Below, piece by piece: positions 1 to 8,490 of a DNA stretch of 33,023 nt. This DNA is from an uncultured beta proteobacterium (GTDB lineage Bacteria; Pseudomonadota; Gammaproteobacteria; Burkholderiales; Burkholderiaceae_C), in NCBI GenBank assembly GCA_903897925.1, contig CAIUDG010000114.1, forward strand, positions 1-33,023. The letters are read 5' to 3'. Made by a program: the position numbers and the translations under genes. The notes under the pieces were generated by a model. That model saw only the letters and a program-made list of their open reading frames with translations. It ran no database searches and was not told where the DNA came from. Position 1 is the first letter of the stretch, and each line of letters starts with the position of its first letter.

Positions 1-22
1 ACAATATTTACAAAAATATCTT

Positions 23-176
23 GGGGCTGGCGAAGTGGGTGTGCGGGCGCAGGCCTGGATTCGCCGCTGTACAGAGGCGGTGTGCCGATAGCGGTATTTG
101 TGCGGGGGTGCTAGCGCACCAGGAGCAGACCCCGGCGACTAGAGGCCGGAGAACGTACACCCACTTCGTCAGCCCC
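23..176. repeat. 154-bp intergenic element with 20-bp terminal inverted repeats
   Basis: The 20 bases at 23-42 and the reverse complement of 157-176 match at 19 of 20 positions, enclosing about 114 bp. The interior has smaller hairpins, such as GGTGC/GCACC at 107-120 and a CCGGC/GCCGG stem near 132-149. Just outside, 4-19 forms ATATTT/AAATAT around a 4-base loop. No gene is supported here: the leftward open frame is Leu/Cys/Arg-rich, has no ribosome site and runs through repeats. The architecture resembles a small non-autonomous element or a BIME-like palindromic repeat. No clear target-site duplication is visible, so mobility is inference. Confidence 0.55.
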
Positions 177-189
177 TGCCCACCCGCAG

Positions 190-400
190 GCGCGCAACGC
201 AGCGAACGCCAACACAGCAGGTAAAAGGGGACAAGAGCAGGCGAGCAACGTAACGCGAACCGACACAGCAGGTAAAAGAAGACAAGAGCAGGCACGCAAC
301 GCAGCGAACGCCAATTAAGCAGGAAAAAAAGACCAGGAACGCAGCGAACGCCAACCAAGCAGCAAAGCCAGGCCACAAGCAAGCGCGCAACACACAAAGC
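190..400 (-). repeat. about 51-bp tandem repeat array downstream of the large hybrid kinase
   Basis: Two nearly identical 51-bp units lie at 190-240 and 241-291. They are followed by a shortened unit (292-336) and degenerate units to about 400. Each unit combines a GC-rich block containing GCAACGCAGCGAACGCC with an A-rich block on the plus strand (T-rich on the minus strand). Read on the minus strand, the array lies directly 3' of the kinase that ends at 414. The same family reappears at 32971-33023, directly 3' of the MFS gene and in the same sense orientation. The Leu/Cys/Arg-rich frames crossing it look like translation of the repeat rather than genes. Confidence 0.7.
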
Positions 401-413
401 AAACCTGGAACCC

Positions 414-3400
414 TCAGCGCCCATCCCCGGATAAATTCTCAGCCCCATCCAGAATCCTGCGGCACACCGCGCCAGCGGCAGCCAAATCCAGATCCTGCAG
501 CGCCGCCTCCAGCGCATTGAACAACCCCTCCGGCAGCCCCAGAAGTTGCTCCCGCACCGTGGCGAACTTTTCCAACGCAGCGAAATCCTCTGCCTCCAGC
601 AAACCCAGCAAATCCAGCAAATCCATCGTCGCCTGCAGCATTGGCGCCCGCTGCGCCGCCACGGAGTCAGCAGCAGCAGCAGCAGCAGAAGAAGAAGAAG
701 AAGAAGAAGAAGAAGAAGAAGGAGGAGGAGGAGAAGGAGGAGCCCCCTCAAGCTCCAGCAAACAATCCGACAACAAACCCCGTGTCACCCGCGCAGTCAA
801 CTCCAGCGCATCCAGCGCCGCACGCAACTGCCCCGCATCCGCCGCCGCCTTGCACAGCCTTTCCAGCGCCGCCGCCTGCAATGACAAATCAACCGCACCG
901 AGCATCGCAGCGGTCCCTTTCAAGGTATGCGCCAGCATCGCGGTATCGGCAGCGCCCAACAGCGCCGCAGCCCGGATTTGCGCCATCGACTCCGGCAAAG
1001 AATCGATAAACGCGCGCACCGAACGCGCATACAGCCGGGTCATACCCCCCATGCGTCCCAGCGCTGCAGCCACATCAATGCCCTGCGGCAAACGCTCCAG
1101 CAGAACCGGCGCGGCAACGACCGGCTCCGCTCCCACCACCAGCGCTGGCGCTGCACGAGCATCGGGCTTGGCCTGGAAACCGGTGATACGCAGCAAAGTC
1201 GCCACCAATTGCGACAAATCGAATGGCTTGCCAATATGGTCATTCATGCCCGCGTTGAGACACTCCTCGCGGTCCGAAGCCATGGCATTGGCGGTCATGG
1301 CAATAATGGGCAAGTCCTTCAGCCCCAACTGCTCACGCACCATCCGGGTGGCGGCATAGCCGTCCAGAATCGGCATCTGCAAATCCATCAACACCGCATG
1401 GAACTGCTCCCCTTGCGCCCCGGCGGCAATGGCATCCACCCCCAACTGCCCGTTCGCCGCCAGCGCCACCAGCGCGCCCTCCGAGGACAGCAACTCTTCC
1501 GCCACTTGCTGGTTGATCAAATTGTCTTCCACCACCAGAATGCGCATGCCATTGAGCAAGCGCTGGCTGAGCGGACCGCGCTGGCGCTGGCGCAAGCGGA
1601 ATTCGGACGACGCCGACGCCAGCGTCGCCTCCAGCAACATCGACGCCGTCACCGGCTTGACCAGAAAACTGTTGATCGAAGCCTGCTCTTGCGCAGTGCG
1701 CTGGTCCAGCGTTTCGCGCGTGTTGGAACACACCATCACGATCACCGGCTGCACCTGCCCTGCTTCCTGGCACAGGCGCCGCAGGCAGGCCGTGGTTTCC
1801 CAGCCATCCATGGCCGGCAGGTGCCAATCCAGATACACCGCATCAAAAGGAAAGTCCGGCCCGTCCTGCCGCGCCGTCACCAGATGCAGTGCTGCCTCAC
1901 CGCTGGACACCAGTTCGCAAGACCAGCCCCAGGACTGCACCATGCGCAACAGCAGCTGCCCGGCGACCGGGTTTTTCTCAATCACCAAGACCCGCTTGGC
2001 CGGGCCATTGCTCAGCAACAGCGGCACCGTGGTGGCCGGCTCCTCGTCGCTGATGGGCAAGTCCAGCGTGAAATAAAAGGTGCTGCCCTGGCCCAGCGTG
2101 CTGCGCAGGCCCAGCGTACCGCCCATCAGGTCGACCAGGCGCCGGCTGATAGCCAGCCCAAGGCCGGTGCCACCGAACTTGCGCGTGGTCGAGGCCTCGG
2201 CCTGGGAGAAGCCGGTAAAGATGTGGGCCTGGTTTTCCGGCGCTATGCCAATGCCCGAGTCCTGCACCGCGAACTCCAGTGTCACGTGGCTGCTGTTCTG
2301 CTGCTGCAGGCGCACCGAAATCAACACCTGCCCCTCGGCGGTGAACTTGATCGCATTGCCGCCAAGGTTCACCAGCACCTGCTGCAGGCGCAGGGCGTCG
2401 CCGACCAGGCAGGTCGGAATCGCCGGGTCGATATCAAACAGCACCTCAATGCCTTTGGTGCCGACATTGTTCGACAAGATCACCGCCAGATCGCGCATCA
2501 GCCGGTCGAGCTGGAAGGCGTGCGGGTCCAGGCTCATCTTGCCTTCCTCGACCTTGGAAAAGTCGAGAATGTCATTGATCAGTCCGAGCAGTGAACGTGC
2601 CGCACTCTCGGTCTTTTCTGCGTAATCGAGCTGGCGTCCATCCAGAGCGGTTTTGCGCAACAGCTTGAGCATGCCCAGGATGGCATTCATGGGCGTGCGG
2701 ATTTCATGGCTCATATTGGCCAGGAACTGGCCCTTGCTATGGGTCGCCATTTCCGCCTTGACACGGGCTTCCCGCAGCGAAGCCTCGTACTGCTTGCGCT
2801 GCGTGATGTCCTGCACAATGCCGCTGATGCGCACCACCTGGCCATTTTCCAGTGCCGGCGTCCCGGTAACCCGGACATCCGCGCGGTGCCCTTTGGCGGT
2901 CAGCAATTCGAGTTCCAGGTCAAAGCCTGTCGCACTCTCCACCGCATGGCGCAAGGCCGGCGCAATGCGCTGCTTCGAGTCCTCGGTGCAATACATCATC
3001 GCGCTGTCAATGGTCAGATGGAACTGCTCCGGCGACAGCTCGTGAATCCGATAGGTTTCGGGGGTCCAGTACAGGGCATTGTTGGGCACATCCAGTTGCC
3101 AGGCGCCCACCTGCGCCACCGCCTGGGTTTCTTCCATCAGGATGTTGCTGGTGCTCAAGGCCTCTTCCACCCGCTTGCGCTCGGTGATGTCAACAATCTG
3201 CGCAATCACAAACTCGGCCTTGCCAGCGTCCGACCAGACCACCGACAAGCTGGCCAGCCCCCACAGGGTATGGCCGTCGTGGTGCACAAAGCGCTTGGCA
3301 CGCTGGTACACCGGAATGTCGCCGTCCAGCAGGCGCTGAATCTGCAAGGCGTCGGTCTCCCGCTCTTGCGGATGGCTGGTGTCAATATAGGTCAGGCCAT

Positions 3401-5438
3401 GCAATTGCGCTTCACTGAAACCGAGGAATTCACACAGCGCCGGATTGGCACTCATCCAGGTCCCACCGGGCGACAGAAAGGCGGCACCGCTGGCGGCGTA
3501 CTGGAACGAGGCATAAAAGGTCGCCTCGCTCTTGCGCAAACGATCCGCCGCCTCGTGGCGCTCGGTAATATCGGTCTGCATATCGATGTACTTCTCGATC
3601 GCCCCATCGCTGCCAACAAAAGGCGCAATCATGCTATCGACCCAGTACAGGCGGCCATCCTTGCTGCGGTTGCAAATTTCACCGCGCCATGGTTTGCCAC
3701 TGCCAATGGTGGTCCAGAGGTGGCGCCAGAACTCCTGCGGATGGTGGCCGGAATTGACGATACGGTGGTTCTGGCCCTGCAACTCCGCGCGGCTGTAGCC
3801 GCTGATGCTGCAAAACGCCGCGTTCACGTCAACAATGTTGCCAAAGCGATCCGTGCTCGAAACGATGGCGTGCAGTTCCACCGTTCCCAACAGAGCGCTG
3901 GCGTCGCGCATGGCGGCTTCGAGCTTTTGCTGGGTCAGCTTTTGTTGCGAAATATCGGTGCCGATTTCCATGAAGCCGATCAGCTTGTGCTCGGCGTCGA
4001 AGGTCGGCTGAACTTCGGTATCAGCCCAGTATTCGTGGCCGTCCTTGGCCCGATTAATCAATTCCACCCGGCAGGAAACCCCTTGCATGGCGGATTCAAT
4101 CAGCACCCGCAGCGCCTGCACACTCGACTTGCCCGAACTCAGCAGGCCGCCGGGAGTTTTCCCCAGCGCCTCTTCCAGGCTGTAGCCGGTGATCTGGCTA
4201 AAGCCCCGGTTCACCCAGACGATGCGCATGTGCGCATCCATGATGGTGACGGCATTTTCCGTGTGCTGTACCACTTGCGCCATGCGCTCCAGCTCCACCG
4301 TCATGCCCTGCGCCAGCGCCTGGGCGCGTTGCCGCCCGACCACCAGCAACCACACTGACAGCGCCAACAAGACACTGCCCAGCGCACCGCCAATGCCAAT
4401 CAGCGCCCTGCTGGCGCCCTCCTGCTGCAGCGCGAATTGGGCGCCGCTGCGCAGGCGCAGTGTCAGCAGGTGGCCACCAACGGTGTACTGCCGCACCAGC
4501 GAAAACACGCGCGCCGGCGCGGTGCCGTGACGGCTCTGCGCCTGCTCAGTGGCATAGCGACCGTCGGCGTCATACACCAGCGAGTCCAGTGCCGTGCTGG
4601 CACTGTCAAACAACTCGAAATCGATGGCGCCATCGGTCACTTCCGAGACCGCGCCAAACAACTCCTGCGCATTCATGGGCACATACAGCAGGCCCTGAAT
4701 TGCCTGCTTCCGCTGGCTGGCAGTTTGCGGCTGGCTGCCGTGCCGGTACACCGGCAAAAAGAAACTCAGGCGCGCCGCGTGCACGGCGCCAGGGCCGCGC
4801 TCGATGCGGCTCAGCAGGGTCGCCTCGCCGCTGCTGACGGCATAGTCCATGGCGGCGCGACGCAATGCGTCCTGGCCCAGGTCCATGCCAATCGCGCTGG
4901 TGCCGTCGAACTGGGGTTCGAGGTATTTCAGCACGTACACGTCATCGGCATTGCCGGCATTGGGCAGAGCGAAGCCCGGCGCCCCATCGGCACGCTCGGC
5001 GGCGACAAAAGCACTCAGATCGGCACGCCGGACGCGTTCGACAAAGCCCAGGCCCCGGCTACCGGGAAAATCACGCGCCAAGTCGATCGAGTTGACATAG
5101 GTGCGGAAATTCTGGCGCCGAAAATTCGGGTTCGACACCATCGCGGCGCGCGCCGCCTTGAGCCCGGAAATCGCCTGATTCAAGCGCCGCAGCACTTCAG
5201 TGGCAGTGCGTTCGGCGCCCTGTTCAAACTTGGCACGGCTGAGCTGTGCCGCGATTTCGGCCTGCCACCAGAGGCCTGCGGCAGTCAGCAAAATACCCAA
5301 CAACAAGGCCAGGCCACCCACCAGGAACGCCGACCGGGCAGCGTTCCAGCGCGTGCGCAGAAGCTGCAGACGCGGCTGTGCTGCCTGATCCGAAACGACG
5401 CCGGTTTGGCCTGCCCCCCCCTGGATTGCCGATTTCAA
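414..5438 (-). CDS. CHASE/PAS hybrid sensor histidine kinase with two receivers and Hpt
   Basis: A 1674-residue BarA-style membrane hybrid kinase. Transmembrane segments near residues 37-58 and 343-367 flank a periplasmic CHASE-like sensor. Four PAS domains (about 385-890) and a HisKA domain with SHEIRTP (His911) follow. A HATPase comes next (about 1015-1130, GTGLGLAIS), then REC1 (Asp1204), REC2 (Asp1352) and Hpt with AHTLKGTA (His1504). A Ser/Ala/Pro run (about 1566-1591) separates Hpt from a helical tail. REC1 has Glu1154-Lys1155 where receivers normally have an acidic pair, so it may be non-canonical. The only workable start in this frame is TTG at 5438: TAA lies just upstream, and a weak AAAGAG precedes it. 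A G8 tract follows within 8 codons (see findings). No dedicated output regulator is adjacent, so the pathway output is unknown. Confidence 0.93.
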   Translation of the reverse strand: MKSAIQGGAGQTGVVSDQAAQPRLQLLRTRWNAARSAFLVGGLALLLGILLTAAGLWWQAEIAAQLSRAKFEQGAERTATEVLRRLNQAISGLKAARAAMVSNPNFRRQNFRTYVNSIDLARDFPGSRGLGFVERVRRADLSAFVAAERADGAPGFALPNAGNADDVYVLKYLEPQFDGTSAIGMDLGQDALRRAAMDYAVSSGEATLLSRIERGPGAVHAARLSFFLPVYRHGSQPQTASQRKQAIQGLLYVPMNAQELFGAVSEVTDGAIDFELFDSASTALDSLVYDADGRYATEQAQSRHGTAPARVFSLVRQYTVGGHLLTLRLRSGAQFALQQEGASRALIGIGGALGSVLLALSVWLLVVGRQRAQALAQGMTVELERMAQVVQHTENAVTIMDAHMRIVWVNRGFSQITGYSLEEALGKTPGGLLSSGKSSVQALRVLIESAMQGVSCRVELINRAKDGHEYWADTEVQPTFDAEHKLIGFMEIGTDISQQKLTQQKLEAAMRDASALLGTVELHAIVSSTDRFGNIVDVNAAFCSISGYSRAELQGQNHRIVNSGHHPQEFWRHLWTTIGSGKPWRGEICNRSKDGRLYWVDSMIAPFVGSDGAIEKYIDMQTDITERHEAADRLRKSEATFYASFQYAASGAAFLSPGGTWMSANPALCEFLGFSEAQLHGLTYIDTSHPQERETDALQIQRLLDGDIPVYQRAKRFVHHDGHTLWGLASLSVVWSDAGKAEFVIAQIVDITERKRVEEALSTSNILMEETQAVAQVGAWQLDVPNNALYWTPETYRIHELSPEQFHLTIDSAMMYCTEDSKQRIAPALRHAVESATGFDLELELLTAKGHRADVRVTGTPALENGQVVRISGIVQDITQRKQYEASLREARVKAEMATHSKGQFLANMSHEIRTPMNAILGMLKLLRKTALDGRQLDYAEKTESAARSLLGLINDILDFSKVEEGKMSLDPHAFQLDRLMRDLAVILSNNVGTKGIEVLFDIDPAIPTCLVGDALRLQQVLVNLGGNAIKFTAEGQVLISVRLQQQNSSHVTLEFAVQDSGIGIAPENQAHIFTGFSQAEASTTRKFGGTGLGLAISRRLVDLMGGTLGLRSTLGQGSTFYFTLDLPISDEEPATTVPLLLSNGPAKRVLVIEKNPVAGQLLLRMVQSWGWSCELVSSGEAALHLVTARQDGPDFPFDAVYLDWHLPAMDGWETTACLRRLCQEAGQVQPVIVMVCSNTRETLDQRTAQEQASINSFLVKPVTASMLLEATLASASSEFRLRQRQRGPLSQRLLNGMRILVVEDNLINQQVAEELLSSEGALVALAANGQLGVDAIAAGAQGEQFHAVLMDLQMPILDGYAATRMVREQLGLKDLPIIAMTANAMASDREECLNAGMNDHIGKPFDLSQLVATLLRITGFQAKPDARAAPALVVGAEPVVAAPVLLERLPQGIDVAAALGRMGGMTRLYARSVRAFIDSLPESMAQIRAAALLGAADTAMLAHTLKGTAAMLGAVDLSLQAAALERLCKAAADAGQLRAALDALELTARVTRGLLSDCLLELEGAPPSPPPPSSSSSSSSSSSAAAAAADSVAAQRAPMLQATMDLLDLLGLLEAEDFAALEKFATVREQLLGLPEGLFNALEAALQDLDLAAAGAVCRRILDGAENLSGDGR
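668..742. repeat. trinucleotide microsatellite inside the hybrid kinase gene
   Basis: Twenty-five consecutive triplets on the plus strand: CAG x7 (668-688), AAG x11 (689-721), then GAG/AAG (722-742). On the coding (minus) strand they are read as CCT/TCT, TCT and GCT, giving a Pro/Ser, Ser11 and Ala run between the Hpt domain and the C-terminal helical tail. Slippage by whole triplets would change linker length without frameshift. Such perfect purine-rich runs are unusual in a bacterial coding region. Confidence 0.9.
5414..5421. repeat. C8/G8 homopolymer at the 5' end of the hybrid kinase gene
   Basis: Eight consecutive C on plus (G on the coding strand) cover about codons 6-9 of the TTG-started kinase frame. 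An ATG-initiated frame from 5475 enters the tract one base out of register. Loss of one G would join that ATG start to the kinase frame. It is either a slippage site or a place to suspect a sequencing indel. Confidence 0.85.
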
Positions 5439-5604
5439 TCTGAACTCTTTTACTTACCCAGTGCACTGGCCGCATCGGTACTTGTGCTTTTTATGCGCCG
5501 CGTACACCTCAATTAACGCCCTGAGATCACCTGCCATGGCCGGTTATTACTTATTTTTGCCCAACCTAAAGCGTGACTATATATTTCATACGCCCCATAT
5601 ATCC

Positions 5605-7545
5605 TTACGCAGACCCGTTTCCCACCGAATTTTCGTTCGCCGGCAGCAAACGGCGCAGCAGACTGCGCAGTTTTGCCGGCCGCACCGGCTTGTGCAGCAC
5701 GGTGAGCTGGGCTTCCTTGGCCAGGCGCTGCATATCATCCAGCGTTTCGCCACTGATCAGACAGGCCTGGATCGACTCCCCGTAGCGGGCCCGGATCAGC
5801 GCAATCGCATCAATGCCGTTGGCGCCACTGCCAAGCTGGAAGTCGCTCAGCACGATATCCGGAACCCCGCTGGCCTCAATCCGCGCCAGCGCCGCGTCCA
5901 GCGAATCGGCGCACTGCACATTGCAATCCCAGGATTGCAGCAGACCAACCATGGCACTTTGCGCATGCGCGTTGTCTTCAATCACCATCACCCGCGCACC
6001 ACCAAAGTGGCCCACGTTTTGCAGCACCACTTCGTGCGCCAACTGCGCATCGGCCGCCTGGGCCGGTATGGCGTCGAGCAGCACCGTAAAGCGCGAGCCA
6101 CAGCCGACTTGCGAACGCACCGCCACCTGGTGCCCCAGCAATGCGGCACTGCGCTGCACGATATTCAGTCCCAGCCCCATGCCGAACCGGCGATCGCCCT
6201 GGTGGCTTTGTAACTGGTAAAACTCTTTGAAAATGTCTTCGTGGTGTTCCGGGGCGATGCCAATGCCACTGTCCCAGACTTCAATCCGCACGCCCCGTCC
6301 GCTGCGCTCCGGGCGGCAGGCAATCAGCACCGTGCCGCTTGGCGTGTAGCGCACCGCATTGAGGGCCAGATTAACCACGATGCGCTGCAACAGGCTCTTG
6401 TCGCTATAGGCCCACAGCGTGGTCGGATGGACCCGCAGACGCAGCCCTTTGGTCACCGCCAGCACTTCCACCGACTGCTGCACCATGCGCAGCAGGGCGT
6501 TCAGGTCCACGGCGCCCATGCGCACCTGGATCGCACCCGAATCCAGGCGCGACAAATCCAGCAGGCTGTCCAGCAAGTCTTGCATCGACTGCACCGAGGC
6601 CTCCATCTGCGAGATCAGCTGGCGCATCGGCGCGTCCATCGGCAACTGGCCCAGGCGTGCCACAAACATGCCCAGGGCATGCGCCGGCTGGCGCAGGTCA
6701 TGGCTGGCCGAGGCCAGGAATTTGGACTTGGCCTGGGTCGCGTTTTGCGCCTGTTCCATTTTCTGGCGCAGCTCCCGCGTGACGTTCTCGACCCGGCTTT
6801 CCAACTCGTCCCGCCCCCACGCCAGGCGCCGCGCCATGTCGTTGAGCGAGTCCTGCAAGCCACGCAGCGGGGCATCGGCGGCGAGTGCCACATTCACCGA
6901 AAAGTCGCCCTTGCCGATGCGGTTGATCATCTGGTAGATACGCATGATCGGATGCACCACGGCGTTGCCCAGCTGGTAGGCCAGCAAGCCGCCCAGGGCC
7001 ATGCCCAGCACCCCGATCAGCAGCGCCGTCAGCAGGGAATCGCGCTTGCGCACATCCAGGTCATGGCGACTGAACTCCAGCACCGTGTCGCCCAGCACGA
7101 TCGGACGCGCAACCTCGCCCGCCGAAAACAAATCGTCCATCGGCAGCACAGCCGACTGGATACGTTCCGTGACCACGTCGATGTCCAACTGCAATTGCTC
7201 CGCCGCATAGCCTGGCGCCTCAAGCTCGGCCAGGCGCACCTCCGCCGAACCACCACTGTGCGCAATCAGCTCACCGCTTTGGTCAAACACATAGACCGCC
7301 CGCAAACCCGGCTCGCGCTGGATTTCGCTGATCACTTTTTGCAGGCTGGCGGTATTGCCGGAAAAAAGTCCGTTGGCACTAAAGATCGACACCTGGTGGG
7401 CCAGCAACTGGATACGCTGGCGATGCGCATCTTCCAGGTCCTGCACACGCCAATGCCAGAACGCCGCTGCCGTGCTGAACACCACCAGCAGCACCGGGAA
7501 CAAGGTGGCAAACGCCATCCGGGAGCGCATCGAGCTGCCGATCAT
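5605..7545 (-). CDS. membrane hybrid histidine kinase with C-terminal receiver
   Basis: A 646-residue inner-membrane kinase. An N-terminal membrane segment (about 11-31), a periplasmic sensor and a second membrane segment (about 173-195) lead into HAMP (about 196-248) and a helical linker. HisKA carries SASHDLRQPAHAL with His282. HATPase (about 375-485, MGLGLNIV) and a receiver (about 515-635, Asp568 in LSDFQLG, conserved Lys in HKPVRP) follow. It has no Hpt or DNA-binding domain, so onward transfer needs a partner not seen next to it. The ATG overlaps the stop of the binding-protein gene by ATGA (7542-7545), indicating translational coupling. It is the third gene of the receptor/binding protein/kinase operon, which suggests its periplasmic domain reads the state of that binding protein (inference). 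Confidence 0.93.
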   Translation of the reverse strand: MIGSSMRSRMAFATLFPVLLVVFSTAAAFWHWRVQDLEDAHRQRIQLLAHQVSIFSANGLFSGNTASLQKVISEIQREPGLRAVYVFDQSGELIAHSGGSAEVRLAELEAPGYAAEQLQLDIDVVTERIQSAVLPMDDLFSAGEVARPIVLGDTVLEFSRHDLDVRKRDSLLTALLIGVLGMALGGLLAYQLGNAVVHPIMRIYQMINRIGKGDFSVNVALAADAPLRGLQDSLNDMARRLAWGRDELESRVENVTRELRQKMEQAQNATQAKSKFLASASHDLRQPAHALGMFVARLGQLPMDAPMRQLISQMEASVQSMQDLLDSLLDLSRLDSGAIQVRMGAVDLNALLRMVQQSVEVLAVTKGLRLRVHPTTLWAYSDKSLLQRIVVNLALNAVRYTPSGTVLIACRPERSGRGVRIEVWDSGIGIAPEHHEDIFKEFYQLQSHQGDRRFGMGLGLNIVQRSAALLGHQVAVRSQVGCGSRFTVLLDAIPAQAADAQLAHEVVLQNVGHFGGARVMVIEDNAHAQSAMVGLLQSWDCNVQCADSLDAALARIEASGVPDIVLSDFQLGSGANGIDAIALIRARYGESIQACLISGETLDDMQRLAKEAQLTVLHKPVRPAKLRSLLRRLLPANENSVGNGSA

Positions 7546-8480
7546 GGGCGCTTCTCCTGCTGGTGCAACTGGCTTGTCAAACGCCGCGCGTCCAGCGCCA
7601 GTCCGAGGGAACGGGCCACGTATTCGTTCACGGTGATGGTGAAATCGGCCGGGTATTGGCTGGCCGGCAAGGCACCGGTCTGCAAAAAGGTGTGCGCCAT
7701 GGCGGCGGCCTGGATGCCGACCTGCTCCGGTGCGGTATGCAAGGACAGCATGGCACCGGCCTTGACATAGGACGGAGAAAACACAAACACCGGAATCCGG
7801 GCGCGGTACGTGGTCAGCAAAATATCGGTGGCCGTGGCCGGGTTGTAAACATGGCCATCCGGCACTGCCAGCAGTACATCCGCCTCATTGGTGGCGGCAC
7901 GCAAAGCGTTGACCAGACTGCCGCCCGTCACCAGCGTGCTTTCACGCAGCGCAAAACCATGGCTTTTGGCGCTGGCCAGCAGCAGTGGCTGTTGGGAAAT
8001 CGACTCCGGGCCCCAGATCACCCCGAGGTCCCGGGCCTCGGGCAAGGCCATCCGCAACAAGTCCAGCTGCCGGGCAAAAGGCTGGTCCAGGTACAAGGCG
8101 ACGATCCCCGGCCCCGGCTTCCTGCCAATCTGCGCCAGCACCCGCTCAAAACCGATGCGTGGAATCAATGCCGCCAGCACCGCCGCGCGTGGACTGCGCC
8201 CCTGCACCAGGCGAAATGCATCGGCACCCCAGGTCACGACCAGCTTGCCGTCATCGGCCAGGCTATCGAGTCGCGCCACGTCCGATAAGGCCAGTTGCTG
8301 CCAATCCTGGCGCGCCACACCGGCCCGCGCCAGCTCCTGCGCGAACGCATCGATCGCCGCCTGGAACGAAGGCGTTCCCTCGCTGGCAACCAGGTAGATG
8401 CGTTGCGCCTGCACCGCCATGGCGCAGCACAGCAGCAAGCCGCTCAGACCCCAGCGCAAGATGGAAGTGAAGCGACCCAT
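7542..8480 (-). CDS. ABC-type substrate-binding protein (sensor partner)
   Basis: A 312-residue periplasmic protein with a Sec signal peptide (hydrophobic residues about 9-21, likely cleavage after AVQA). The mature part has the two-lobed style of ABC_sub_bind-type proteins: an opening RIYLVASEG strand, a central PGPGIVALYLDQPF segment, and VLLAVPDGHVYNP and IPVFVFSPSYVKAGAM near the C-terminal lobe. No ABC permease or ATPase gene accompanies it. It starts 10 bases after the TonB-receptor stop with an AAGG upstream, and ends in a 4-base overlap with a membrane hybrid kinase. A role presenting ligand to the kinase rather than feeding an importer is therefore plausible (inference). The ligand cannot be read from the sequence. 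Confidence 0.88.
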   Translation of the reverse strand: MGRFTSILRWGLSGLLLCCAMAVQAQRIYLVASEGTPSFQAAIDAFAQELARAGVARQDWQQLALSDVARLDSLADDGKLVVTWGADAFRLVQGRSPRAAVLAALIPRIGFERVLAQIGRKPGPGIVALYLDQPFARQLDLLRMALPEARDLGVIWGPESISQQPLLLASAKSHGFALRESTLVTGGSLVNALRAATNEADVLLAVPDGHVYNPATATDILLTTYRARIPVFVFSPSYVKAGAMLSLHTAPEQVGIQAAAMAHTFLQTGALPASQYPADFTITVNEYVARSLGLALDARRLTSQLHQQEKRP

Positions 8481-8490
8481 GCGCGGCGCC

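Noticed and set aside
190..400. CRISPR-like array
   Set aside because: The units abut as tandem repeats with no unique spacers, and no cas genes are present.
8..751. Leucine/Cys/Arg-rich leftward open frame through the left edge
   Set aside because: It runs through the microsatellite, the tandem array and the inverted-repeat element, is antiparallel to nothing functional, has no ribosome site and has low-complexity composition.
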